From contig JAFYAH010000046.1 of NCBI GenBank assembly GCA_017540825.1, positions 1 through 35,623 of the forward strand: a DNA stretch of 35,623 bases. Reading direction: 5' to 3'. The notes beneath the pieces are model-generated. The model saw only the letters and a program-made list of their open reading frames with translations. It was not told where the DNA came from and did not search any database. Numbering within the stretch: the stretch's first letter is position 1; each line of letters starts with the position of its first letter. The position numbers and the translations under genes are program-made. The DNA comes from Candidatus Methanomethylophilaceae archaeon (GTDB lineage: Archaea; Thermoplasmatota; Thermoplasmata; Methanomassiliicoccales; Methanomethylophilaceae). Shown piece by piece: positions 7,423 to 15,257 of this stretch.

Positions 7423-9198
7423 TCAGGGGTCGTCCCCGTCGCTGATCCCGTCGGAGTCGTGGGACTGCATCCCGTACATCCTGACGATCTCGTCCACGGA
7501 GGTGGCCTGCTCGGGGGACTTGTCGTCCCTCACCCTGCCGGTGAACCTCGGGAACCTTATGCCCAGGCCGGCGCCCTCCTTGATGACGTCCCTGGCTGCC
7601 GTGTGTATGGGGCTCAGGGTGATCTCGGCTGCGACGACCTCCAGGACGACGGTCGGCTCGAACCACACGTCCGGGACCATCTCGGCCTCGACTGAAGCGG
7701 GCTTCGACTCGGAGAGCCCGTCGTCCAGAAGGTCCGGCATCCCCGCGAGGAAGGCGTCGTCGAAGCCCGTGCCTAGCTTGCACACGGTCTCGAACATCCC
7801 CGTCTCGGGGTCGAAGGCCGCCATCAGCAGGGCTCCGTACCTGCCCGCCCTCTTCCCCATGCCGTAGAACGCACCGACCACCGCCAGGTCGAACGAGTCC
7901 GTGAGGGCCTGCTGGTAGTCCTTCTTGTACTTTATCCACAGGAACCCCCTGGAGCCCGCCCTGTACACGGATTCCGGAGCCAAGGACTTCGCCATTATCC
8001 CCTCGCACCTGGCGGCGATGGCCGAGGAGAAGAACCTCTCGCCCTCCTCCGGGCTCTCGACGACCTTCATCGTGGTCATCTGCACCATGCCGCCGATGGA
8101 GAAGCCGTCCTCCAATGCCTTCCTCCTCTCCGGGTACGGCAGGCCGGTCAGGTCCTTCCCGTCGGCGAACAGCATGTCGAACATGAAGATCCTCACGGGC
8201 ACGTCCCTCACGACGTCCTTCATGTCCTTCCTGCGCCTGTGCGTGACGGTCTGGAACGGCAGCATGAATCCGGTCTCGGGATGGATGGCCACGCACTCCC
8301 CCTCGATTATGGCCTCCCCGCATCCGCAGCGGGTCCTCAGAGACTGGGCTATGTCCGGGAAGTTGGAGGTTAGGTCCTCCAGCCTGCGGGAGAACAGCTT
8401 CACGCCGTCCTTCCCGATGTGCGCCTGGACGCGTATGCCGTCGTACTTGTACTCCATGGCGCAGCGGCCGCCCATCTTGGCCACGACCTCGGCGATGGAC
8501 GGGAGGCGCTCGGCGAGCATGACCTTCACGGGGCTGCCGACCTTGACGCCGATGGCCCTTATGGCGTCCATGCCTCCCTCGGCGATGGTCTCGGCGACCA
8601 GCCCTATGTCGCAGGTGACGTTGAACGCCCTCTCTATGGCCGGACGGTCCTCCTTGGCGGCGAACGCCTCGGCCAGGGCGTCCAGGATGGTCATGGCCCC
8701 GGCTCCGACCCTCATGCGGCCTGTGACGATCCTGCAGAGATACCTGGCCTCCACGGGGCCGGCGTCGTGCATTAGGTTGGACAGCTGCTTTATCTTCTTG
8801 TCCTGGGAGTCCTTCCCCTCGGCGCCCTCTATCGCCGTCAGGCCCTTGACCACGCGGTCGAAGGTGAGGTCCTCTGAGAACAGGGTCATCTGCTTCTTCT
8901 TCCCGATGAGGCTCTCCGCAACCTCCCCCGGGTCGCCTGTCTTGACCCACAGCTCCTCCACCTTCGATTCGGGCATCCCGGCGGTGAACGCTATGGCCTT
9001 GAGAACCAGCTTGTCCGCCATGCCCAGCTCCTGCGGGTAGAAGTCCGGATGGAGCTTGCCCTGCATCAGATACACGATGTTCCTGAGCTCCTTCGGGTCC
9101 ACTCTGCGGAAGAAGTCCGCCATGATCGAGGTCATCTCGAGACGGCCGCCGGTGGACTCCAGTCTGTCGAACGTGTCAGCGAGCTCGGAATAAAGCAT
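7423..9198 (-). CDS. lig: ATP-dependent DNA ligase
   Basis: This 591-residue archaeal replicative DNA ligase seals nicks in duplex DNA during replication and repair. An N-terminal DNA-binding domain covers about residues 1-215. The nucleotidyltransferase motif I is EYKYDGIR, with Lys251 as the adenylated residue. Further motifs include LFSRRLEDLT (motif Ia), EGECVAI (III), FMFDMLF (IIIa), EGIMAKS (IV) and FLWIKYKKDY (V). An OB-fold domain with RYGALLMAAFDPETGMFETV and a final RFTGRVRDDKSPEQATS complete the enzyme. The ATG at 9198 is 19 nt from a TATA box. Length and motifs are complete. The final 20 residues are acidic and not conserved. Confidence 0.97.
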   Translation of the reverse strand: MLYSELADTFDRLESTGGRLEMTSIMADFFRRVDPKELRNIVYLMQGKLHPDFYPQELGMADKLVLKAIAFTAGMPESKVEELWVKTGDPGEVAESLIGKKKQMTLFSEDLTFDRVVKGLTAIEGAEGKDSQDKKIKQLSNLMHDAGPVEARYLCRIVTGRMRVGAGAMTILDALAEAFAAKEDRPAIERAFNVTCDIGLVAETIAEGGMDAIRAIGVKVGSPVKVMLAERLPSIAEVVAKMGGRCAMEYKYDGIRVQAHIGKDGVKLFSRRLEDLTSNFPDIAQSLRTRCGCGEAIIEGECVAIHPETGFMLPFQTVTHRRRKDMKDVVRDVPVRIFMFDMLFADGKDLTGLPYPERRKALEDGFSIGGMVQMTTMKVVESPEEGERFFSSAIAARCEGIMAKSLAPESVYRAGSRGFLWIKYKKDYQQALTDSFDLAVVGAFYGMGKRAGRYGALLMAAFDPETGMFETVCKLGTGFDDAFLAGMPDLLDDGLSESKPASVEAEMVPDVWFEPTVVLEVVAAEITLSPIHTAARDVIKEGAGLGIRFPRFTGRVRDDKSPEQATSVDEIVRMYGMQSHDSDGISDGDDP

Positions 9199-9216
9199 GA
9201 AGCATAATTGGACAGG

Positions 9217-9228
9217 GGTTTAATAACG
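9217..9228 (-). promoter_or_regulatory. TATA box of the DNA ligase gene
   Basis: The minus strand reads CGTTATTAAACC, ending 18 nt before the ATG at 9198. This is consistent with a leaderless transcript. Confidence 0.5.
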
Positions 9229-9392
9229 TTTCATGGGAGCACTTTAACAACCTTATGATGGTTGGGATGAGAATAACAGCACCGCCCATAATGCGATCGT
9301 GCCGTTAAGCGGGAAGTCCCGGCGCGCTGACTTCTCTGCACTCGGCGTGACGGGTACCGCCCGGCAGGAGGTGATTGGATCCTTAGGATCTG

Positions 9393-9423
9393 CATCGAAT
9401 GCCGCTACGGTGGTATTCGCATG
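9393..9423 (+). other. RNA hairpin with a cUACGg tetraloop
   Basis: The arm CATCGAATGCCGC (9393-9405) pairs with GTGGTATTCGCATG (9410-9423) through 13 pairs, including two G-U, with one bulged base. They enclose TACG (9406-9409). In RNA the loop is C(UACG)G, one of the most stable tetraloops known, so a structured transcript is plausible. Whether the region is transcribed is unknown. Confidence 0.35.
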
Positions 9424-9596
9424 ACGGTCTCCGTCGATGGATGGACGATCGTCATCGACATCCCATAAGGAATGCCGAGGTCTGATCCGCCTTAAGGATC
9501 CGGTCCCTCCGGGGGCCGTTACTTCCCTGCTTTATCAATCAAAAGCCTATACTTCAAACTATCTCACGGAATTCAGTGGCTTCGGTCATGTTTCGA

Positions 9597-9668
9597 TTCA
9601 CTATAGTGCTATTATGGGATATCCTGAATAGTCACTATCTGGACAGCACTGTTAAAGACTATAGTGAA
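9597..9668. repeat. Inverted repeats built on ACTATAGTG
   Basis: TTCACTATAGT (9597-9607) and ACTATAGTGAA (9658-9668) are perfect 11-bp inverted repeats. The first also forms a 10-bp palindrome, CACTATAGTG. A partial copy, TCACTAT, lies at 9632, and the pair ACTGTT/AACAGT occurs at 9648-9653 and 9667-9672. The layout resembles repressor operators or mobile-element ends, but no linked regulator or transposase is present. Confidence 0.45.
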
Positions 9669-9717
9669 CAGTTTGAAATGCGATTCGATGGGATACTAAA
9701 CGACTGGAGCGCCTGCG

Positions 9718-11274
9718 TCACGGATCGAAATCACCCAGCCCGGACTGCTGCCTGCGCGAAGACCTCGGGGACGACCTGCTGAGCTCCTCGCTGAGCCTCT
9801 CCAGCCTCTCCCTCATGTCGTCCTCCTTGCGCTTGCTGCTCCTGTCGAAGACCTCGTCCATCGTCCCTTTCGCTATCAGGACGTAGACCTCCCCGTCGTT
9901 CTTCCTGCCGGTGCGCCCGCGCCTCTGTATCGTGCGTATCTCGGACGGGACCGGCTCGTAGAAGATCACCGCGTTGGTGCTGGACACGTCCAGTCCCTCC
10001 TCACCGACGGATGTGGAGACCACCACGTTGTACTCCCCCGAGCGGAACCTGCTCAGCAGCTCTATCTGGTCCTTCTGCTTCAGGCCGCCGTTGGCCTGGC
10101 CGACGAGCTTCCCCACCCTGGCTCCCGGGATCAGCGAGAGCTTGGACACCAGCAGGTCGCACGTGTCCCTGTACTGGGAGAACACCAGGACCTTGCTGCC
10201 CGGATCGTCAGCCAGTATCATGCTGACCAGGGACATCGCCTTGGAGATCTTCGGGTGCTCGGCGTTGGTGCTCCTGACGACGCGGGCGAGCTTCGGGAAC
10301 AGGGGATCTCCCACTATGGTCTTCACGGCCTTCCCGCCCTTCTCCGCCCTGGACTCCGCGACGAGCTTGTCCAGGTAAATCCTCAGGGCGGTCATCCCTT
10401 GGGTCTCGGCCATGTTTATCGCATGCAGGAGCTTGATGCATACAGCCTGCAAGGAGAGCCCCTTGAAGACCACTGGGCTCCTCTCCCCGCGGGAGGCCCG
10501 CATCTGGAGAGTGGCGCCTATCGTGAGCATGTGCTTCGTCGAGGCAGGCCATCCCCTGTCCATCAGGCCCAGGCTTATCAGCTCCTCCGTGTACCTCTCC
10601 AGCATCGCCCTGAGGATCGCGGAGACCTTCACCAGGTCCGGGGGCATGTTGACCTCGATCCTGTTCACGTAGGTGTCGAACACGTACGGGGACACGTCCG
10701 GGTCGTCGTCGGACCTTATGTCGATCCTACGGAGGTCCAGGTTCTCGCACACCTCCTTGATCCTCTCGTAGTCGCTCCCCGGCGAGGCGGTCATCCCTAC
10801 CGAGCGCATCCCGCTCCAGCAGTGCTCCGCGACCGTCACGTAGGAGTAGTTCCCGACGCCGCGGTGGGCCTCGTCGTATATCACCAGCGAGAAGCCGTCC
10901 AGGTCGTAGCGAGACGACTCCAGGTCGTTCGCCACGCACTGGGGGGTGCTTATGACCACATCGGACTCCTCGACCATCCTCGCCCTGGACTCCGGCTTCA
11001 TCGCCCCGGTCATGACGGAGACGGCGGTGCCGGACAGCATCTCGGAGAAGAACCTGCTGTGCTGGTCTACGAGGGGCTTCGTGGGCGCCAGTATCATGAC
11101 CTTCCCGCTTGCCAGGAACTCCGCCGCCACCCTGAGCGCAACTACTGTCTTCCCGAGTCCCGTCGGAAGGATCACTAGCGTGTTGCACCCGAGGCATCCC
11201 TGCACCATCGACGTCTGGTACCTCCTCTCCTCGACCCTGTCCGGGACTATGCGCGGATGCGACACGAAGCTCAT
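9718..11274 (-). CDS. Hef/FANCM-type superfamily 2 helicase without the ERCC4 nuclease domain
   Basis: This 518-residue protein carries both helicase domains of archaeal Hef (FANCM/Mph1 family), which remodels stalled forks. Seen in order are Walker A PTGLGKT (Lys42), ILAPTKPLVDQH (Ia), DEAH at 134-137, MTASPG (III), LVFSQYRDT (IV), STSVGEEGLD (V) and QRRGRTGR (VI). The insertion between the two RecA-like domains is typical of Hef. Full-length Hef has an ERCC4/XPF nuclease and HhH domain of about 200 more residues. This protein instead stops after a charged tail ending QSGLGDFDP, which resembles a PCNA-interacting peptide (Q-x-x-L-x-x-F). Nuclease activity may come from another gene. The Sel1-repeat gene is 51 nt upstream on the same strand. 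Confidence 0.9.
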   Translation of the reverse strand: MSFVSHPRIVPDRVEERRYQTSMVQGCLGCNTLVILPTGLGKTVVALRVAAEFLASGKVMILAPTKPLVDQHSRFFSEMLSGTAVSVMTGAMKPESRARMVEESDVVISTPQCVANDLESSRYDLDGFSLVIYDEAHRGVGNYSYVTVAEHCWSGMRSVGMTASPGSDYERIKEVCENLDLRRIDIRSDDDPDVSPYVFDTYVNRIEVNMPPDLVKVSAILRAMLERYTEELISLGLMDRGWPASTKHMLTIGATLQMRASRGERSPVVFKGLSLQAVCIKLLHAINMAETQGMTALRIYLDKLVAESRAEKGGKAVKTIVGDPLFPKLARVVRSTNAEHPKISKAMSLVSMILADDPGSKVLVFSQYRDTCDLLVSKLSLIPGARVGKLVGQANGGLKQKDQIELLSRFRSGEYNVVVSTSVGEEGLDVSSTNAVIFYEPVPSEIRTIQRRGRTGRKNDGEVYVLIAKGTMDEVFDRSSKRKEDDMRERLERLSEELSRSSPRSSRRQQSGLGDFDP

Positions 11275-11325
11275 GCTGCCGGATTAACGCGGAGGTTGGA
11301 CATAACCGTAGCGCATAAGGCCCGA

Positions 11326-12882
11326 TCAGCGCGACGCCCTCTCCTCGGCCATGGCCTTCCAGCGGCCGAGGTTGTCCTGGACGTACTCCAGCAGGTCGCA
11401 GAATCCCTCCAGGTCGCCCTCCGCCACCGTGCAGTAGCGGTCCGGGATGCAGTCGCTGTCGCGGGGGGCCTCGTCGACCCAGACCTCCAGCTGCTCCTGC
11501 ACGTTCCTGGTGAGGCTCAGCACAAGGTAGCCTTCCATCTCGACGGTTATGCAGTCGGAGTAGTAGAACCCGCGGAAGATCTTCCCGACCTTCATCCTGC
11601 CGGACAGGCGCCTGCTGACGGTCTCGAACGCCTTCCCCAGGTCTATCTCGGGCTTGTCCTTCCAGGACGGACGGTACGCGTAGTTGAGGAGGCACCGTAC
11701 GAACTCGCACAGGAACAGCTCGGGGAACCGCTCGCCCGTAGGATCGAACCTTGGCGCCACCTGGTCGAAGAGCTCCCTCTCGGCATCCGGGTCCAGCCTT
11801 CCCGAGAACTCCTCGGGAGGATCCAGCATGGTCCATCCGGAGATGAACGGAGGGTCCTCCTCGTCCTCGTCGCAGTCGTCGTAGCAGTCCTCCACGAACC
11901 TGGGCTCCTCTTCCTCCCATTCGGGATCGAGCCTCAGCATGGCCTCCCTGCCCGCCTCGACGTCGTTGTAGGCGGCTTTCCCGTACCATGTCTTGGCGTT
12001 CTCGATGGACTGCGCGACTCCCAGCCCGGCCTCGAAGAGCCTGCCCAGATGGAGCATGGCGAGCGCCTCGCCCTTGTTCGCCGCCTTGGCGTACCATCTC
12101 GCGGCCTGCTCGTAGGACTGCTCGACGCCAAGCCCGAGCTCGTACATCTGGCCGACGTTGTCCTGGGCCACCTCCCTCCCCTGCTTGGCAGCCTTGAGGT
12201 ACCATCCGAACGCCTCCTCGTCCGACCTCTCCACCCCCAGCCCCTGGCTGTATAGATGGGCGAGGTTCGTCTGGGCGTAGGCGTTCCCGTTCTCCGCGCC
12301 TCTCCTGTACCACATCGCGGCCTTCTCGAGGGACTTCTCGACGCCCCTTCCGACCCCGTAGCAGTATCCGGCGTCGTTCTGCGCCTCCGGATCGCCCTGC
12401 TCCGCCGCCTTGAGGGTCCATTCGAAATCCTTGGCCGAAGACTGCCTCACGCCTGTCCCGGTGTGGTACATCCACGCTATCTCCTTGGAGGCCTCCGCGA
12501 CCCCCAGGTCGGAAGCCCTGCCGAGCAGCCTCAAGGCCTTCTCCCCGGATGCCGGAACTGCCGTCCCCAGCATGTGCCAGACCCCGACCCTGTAGAAGGC
12601 GAGCGGGTGGTCCTGCGACATCGCCTTCTCGTACCACGCGAGGGCCTCGCCGTCGCACCGGTCTATGCCCAGCCCGTACTGGAGGGCGTACCCGATTGCG
12701 TACTGGGCGTCGGGGTCCCCTCCTTCGGCCGCGGCCTCGAGGGCGGATATGAGCCCGGCGTCCGTCCCGTGCTCGCGCGCCAGGCCCTCGACCATGGACA
12801 GGACCCTGGCGTAAGGCCCCCCTTTGTCCCGGTCGTACTCCAGCCATCTGACGAGCTCCGGCATGCCGCTGTCCTCTCCCAT
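11326..12882 (-). CDS. Sel1-repeat (TPR-like) protein
   Basis: From about residue 52 to 305 this 518-residue protein consists of around seven Sel1-like repeats of about 36 residues. Each repeat has the form AxxxLGxxYxxGxGVxxSxxxAxxWYxKAA. It has no signal peptide or membrane segment. An acidic linker follows (EEEEPRFVEDCYDDCDEDEEDP near 324). A C-terminal domain of about 170 residues that I do not recognise comes last (LFDQVAPRFDPTGERFPELF, FYYSDCITVEMEGYLVLSLT). Sel1 repeats normally act as scaffolds for protein partners, and the partner here is unknown. The gene is divergent from rpoL across 121 nt and precedes the Hef-like gene by 51 nt. No functional link to Hef is evident beyond position. 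Confidence 0.85.
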   Translation of the reverse strand: MGEDSGMPELVRWLEYDRDKGGPYARVLSMVEGLAREHGTDAGLISALEAAAEGGDPDAQYAIGYALQYGLGIDRCDGEALAWYEKAMSQDHPLAFYRVGVWHMLGTAVPASGEKALRLLGRASDLGVAEASKEIAWMYHTGTGVRQSSAKDFEWTLKAAEQGDPEAQNDAGYCYGVGRGVEKSLEKAAMWYRRGAENGNAYAQTNLAHLYSQGLGVERSDEEAFGWYLKAAKQGREVAQDNVGQMYELGLGVEQSYEQAARWYAKAANKGEALAMLHLGRLFEAGLGVAQSIENAKTWYGKAAYNDVEAGREAMLRLDPEWEEEEPRFVEDCYDDCDEDEEDPPFISGWTMLDPPEEFSGRLDPDAERELFDQVAPRFDPTGERFPELFLCEFVRCLLNYAYRPSWKDKPEIDLGKAFETVSRRLSGRMKVGKIFRGFYYSDCITVEMEGYLVLSLTRNVQEQLEVWVDEAPRDSDCIPDRYCTVAEGDLEGFCDLLEYVQDNLGRWKAMAEERASR

Positions 12883-12973
12883 GCCCCGGCATGAGCGTGC
12901 GCGTATTTCACTGTGCCACGGGCGTTTCGTACCATGAGGGCACGGAGGATGCCGGCTGACCGCTACACGAAAC

Positions 12974-12986
12974 GTTATTTATAATC
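12974..12986 (+). promoter_or_regulatory. TATA box of the rpoL-truD operon
   Basis: GTTATTTATAATC ends 17 nt before the rpoL ATG at 13004, a strong AT-rich match in a GC-rich region. The transcript would be leaderless or nearly so. Confidence 0.6.
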
Positions 12987-13003
12987 AGAATATAGGCGAG
13001 GGC

Positions 13004-13249
13004 ATGAAGACCTACCTCATAGAGGACAACGGCGAATCCGTCATCATCGGGTTCAAGGAGGCCAACCTGACCCTCATCACGCCCATCATGAAGGCGCTCT
13101 ACGACGACGAGAACGTGGAGATGGTAAGGTACGTCGACAAGCACCCTGAGCTCGACGACAGGACCCTCTACGTCCAGGTCAAGAAGGGATCCGCGCTCGA
13201 CGCGATCAAGAAGGCGTCCAAGGCCGTCGCCGACTACTACGGGCTCTGA
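13004..13249 (+). CDS. rpoL: DNA-directed RNA polymerase subunit Rpo11 (RpoL)
   Basis: This 81-residue protein matches the small archaeal polymerase subunit L, counterpart of eukaryotic Rpb11 and of part of bacterial alpha. It forms the assembly platform with Rpo3. The family pattern is visible: a first strand segment ending ESVIIGFKEANLTLITPIMKAL, the RYVDKHPELDDRTLYVQVKKG core, and a final amphipathic helix (ALDAIKKASKAVADYYG). Its length is normal for the shorter archaeal forms. It lies 5 nt upstream of truD, forming a two-gene operon of information-processing functions. Confidence 0.9.
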   Translation: MKTYLIEDNGESVIIGFKEANLTLITPIMKALYDDENVEMVRYVDKHPELDDRTLYVQVKKGSALDAIKKASKAVADYYGL

Positions 13250-13254
13250 GCCTC

Positions 13255-14553
13255 ATGGGATACAGGAAGTGCCTCACCGCCGAAGCCGACATCGGCATGC
13301 GCAACTACCTGTGCGAGGCCGACGGCACCGGCGGGCATCTGAAGACGGAGCCCGAGGACTTCGTCGTCAGGGAGATCTCTGACCCTCCCAGGGCCAAGGA
13401 GAACGGGGACTACACCATCGCGACCGTCTCCTCCCGCAACTGGGAGACCAACAGGCTGGTCAGGATGCTCTCCCGCAGCCTCGGGATATCCAGGGAGAGG
13501 ATAGGGTTCGCGGGGACCAAGGACAAGAGGGCGGTCACCACCCAGCTGATGTCCTTCTACGGCAGCCCGGACCTGGGCAAGGTGGACCTGAAGGACGTGT
13601 CCGTCAGCGGGGCCTACAGGGGCGCCAGGGGCATACAGATAGGCGACCTCATCGGGAACTCGTTCGAGGTCACCGTCAGGGACTGCTCCGTCCCCATGGG
13701 CGAGGCGGAAGGCATAATCGCGTCCGACGTGGCCGACATAAAGAAGGCCGGAGGGTTCCCCAACTACTTCGGCGTCCAGAGGTTCGGGGTCGTCAGGCCG
13801 GTCACCCACCTCGTGGGGGAGAGGATCGTCCGCGGGGACTTCGAGGGAGCGGTCAGGACGTACATATCGTACTCCACCCCGGAGGAGGAGCCGGAGCTCA
13901 GGGAGAAGAGGAGGGAGCTCGAGGGGAGGGACGACTGGAAGGACATGCTTCCCGGGATCCCGGAGAGCATGTCGTACGAGAAGATGATGATAGGCGCCCT
14001 TGCGGACGGCGGGAGCTGGACCGACGCCATAGAGTCGCTGCCCACCAACCTCCAGATGATGTTCGTCCATGCGTACCAGTCGTACCTCTTCAACGAGATG
14101 CTGAGCATGAGGATGGACGCGGGGCTTCCGCTGAACATGCCGGTCGAGGGCGACATGGTGATCCCCCTGGACCAGAACGGGAACCCGGAGCACGAGAACC
14201 CCATACTGACGACCTCCAGGAACATAGACCTGGTCGCCAGGCAGGTCCGCGCCAAGAGGGCGTTCGTCACCATCGCCCTGTTCGGGACCGACAGCGTCCT
14301 GGCGGAGGGGGAGATGGGCGAGATCGAGAGGAAGGTCGTAGAGGAGCAGAGGCTGTCCCAGGAGGACTTCAACATCCCCGAGCTCCAGAGGTGCAGCTCG
14401 AAAGGCATCCGGAGGGAGGTCCTGTGCCCGCTGAAGGACCTGAAGAGCTCGGTCGGAGAGGACAGCTACACCCTTTCGTTCTCCCTGCCCAAGGGCAACT
14501 ACGCGACCTGCCTGCTCAGAGAGTTCATGAAGTCCGAGATGAGGGACTACTGA
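13255..14553 (+). CDS. truD: tRNA pseudouridine synthase TruD
   Basis: This 432-residue protein is an archaeal TruD/Pus7-type enzyme that isomerises uridine to pseudouridine, classically at position 13 of tRNA. The catalytic motif is FAGTKDKRAVTTQ with Asp90. Other hallmarks are HLKTEPEDFVVREI near residue 28, NYFGVQRFG near 168, and a TRUD insertion domain in the middle, followed by FVHAYQSYLFNEML near 268. Archaeal members are longer than E. coli TruD, and this length fits. The ATG starts 5 nt after the rpoL stop, so the two are almost certainly co-transcribed. Confidence 0.95.
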   Translation: MGYRKCLTAEADIGMRNYLCEADGTGGHLKTEPEDFVVREISDPPRAKENGDYTIATVSSRNWETNRLVRMLSRSLGISRERIGFAGTKDKRAVTTQLMSFYGSPDLGKVDLKDVSVSGAYRGARGIQIGDLIGNSFEVTVRDCSVPMGEAEGIIASDVADIKKAGGFPNYFGVQRFGVVRPVTHLVGERIVRGDFEGAVRTYISYSTPEEEPELREKRRELEGRDDWKDMLPGIPESMSYEKMMIGALADGGSWTDAIESLPTNLQMMFVHAYQSYLFNEMLSMRMDAGLPLNMPVEGDMVIPLDQNGNPEHENPILTTSRNIDLVARQVRAKRAFVTIALFGTDSVLAEGEMGEIERKVVEEQRLSQEDFNIPELQRCSSKGIRREVLCPLKDLKSSVGEDSYTLSFSLPKGNYATCLLREFMKSEMRDY

Positions 14554-14605
14554 CCCGGGGGTCCGGATTCGCGCCTGAGATGCCTCGGCCATCGTTCCCG
14601 ACGAG

Positions 14606-14655
14606 AATCCTAGCAAAAAACTTGGATGCAAAATAATCCCAGCAAAAAACTCGGA
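14606..14655 (-). terminator. Duplicated oligo-T terminator between convergent genes
   Basis: Two 21-nt direct repeats (14606-14626 and 14635-14655) differ at only two positions. On the minus strand each contains AGTTTTTTGCT, so the DUF3795 transcript meets two T6 tracts about 60-100 nt past its stop. On the plus strand, TTGTTTTA at 14662 may serve truD. Tandem oligo-T signals are typical archaeal terminators. Confidence 0.5.
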
Positions 14656-14713
14656 ATGTCCTTGTTTTAAATATATGGGCTCGAGAACGTGCATTGGAAG
14701 CGCAAATACTGTA

Positions 14714-15103
14714 TCATCTGACGTTGCTGTTCGGGCGCAGAGAGCCCCCGCCCCTGCGACGAGGCCGTCGGCTGGACCTGAGGTTCTCGAGGGCTTCGGG
14801 AGCTGCTTCCACGACCATGCGCATCTTCTCGCAGGAGCCCATCCCCTGGCATCCTCCGCAGGTCTCCAGACCCTTGCCCATGGCGCACTGCCTTATCTGG
14901 CACAGGGACTCGCAGTACGGCGTCTTCGCCCCGTCCATGCGGCAACCTTCGCAGTTTATCATGTCCGGAGTGATCTCGACGCCGTTCATCTCGGACCATT
15001 TCCTGGCTATCTCCCGGCGGAGCCCGTCGTCGTCGTTCTTCGTAGCGATGTAAGCCTCGCAGGTCTCGCAGTCCAGTCCACAATATGCGATGAATCTGTT
15101 CAT
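14714..15103 (-). CDS. DUF3795-like cysteine-rich protein
   Basis: This 129-residue protein begins MNRFIAYCGLDCETCEAYIA, the hallmark of DUF3795 proteins. It continues with cysteine pairs NCEGCRMDG, YCESLCQIRQCAM, ETCGGCQGMGSCEKM. About a dozen cysteines suggest binding of zinc or an iron-sulfur cluster, but the role is unknown. The start at 15103 was chosen because the family begins with this Met; an in-frame ATG at 15127 would add eight unrelated residues. The C-terminal 25 residues are arginine-rich (SSRRPRRRGGG) and may bind nucleic acid or simply be unconserved. The gene is divergent from the symporter gene and converges with truD. Confidence 0.8.
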   Translation of the reverse strand: MNRFIAYCGLDCETCEAYIATKNDDDGLRREIARKWSEMNGVEITPDMINCEGCRMDGAKTPYCESLCQIRQCAMGKGLETCGGCQGMGSCEKMRMVVEAAPEALENLRSSRRPRRRGGGSLRPNSNVR

Positions 15104-15195
15104 CCAAGTCCCTCTGCGACGATGCATGGGGGAGCGGGTTGTTCAATGTTCGCACGATCCCTGCCCGACCGCATGCGCCCCGACGGCCTCGGTCT

Positions 15196-15207
15196 TAATT
15201 ATTTATC
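15196..15207 (+). promoter_or_regulatory. TATA box upstream of the AGCS symporter gene
   Basis: TAATTATTTATC lies about 51 nt before the ATG at 15258, giving a predicted leader of roughly 25 nt. It sits in the divergent gap with the DUF3795 gene. Confidence 0.45.
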
Positions 15208-15257
15208 GCAAAACGACATATACCCGCCAGTCGTGCTGCCTTCCGTCGCGATGCCGT

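Larger units (their letters stand above)
9237..9717. other. 480-nt non-coding region with hairpins and palindromes
   Basis: No credible protein gene is present between the Hef-like helicase gene and the ligase gene. The left part is GC-rich with several possible hairpins (CGGGTACCGCCCG near 9351; 9393-9423; the GTCGATG/CATCGAC pair near 9433-9461). The right part, from about 9530, is AT-richer and holds repeated ACTATAGTG-type words. It could contain a small RNA, a control region or the remains of a mobile element. No known RNA family was recognised. Confidence 0.4.

Noticed and set aside
9437-9782. Small plus-strand frames in the gap beside the Hef-like gene
   Set aside because: They have no Shine-Dalgarno, no domain and ordinary intergenic composition, and the second overlaps the helicase gene antisense.
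10727-12892. Very long alternative frame over the Sel1-repeat gene and the 3' half of the region before the Hef-like gene
   Set aside because: The translation is arginine- and glycine-rich shadow sequence, while the other frame encodes clear Sel1 repeats and helicase motifs.
13237-14694. Long antisense frame opposite truD
   Set aside because: It mirrors a clearly real gene in a GC-rich sequence where antisense frames stay open by chance. Its protein is low-complexity and rich in Pro, Val, Gly, Leu and Arg, with no domain.
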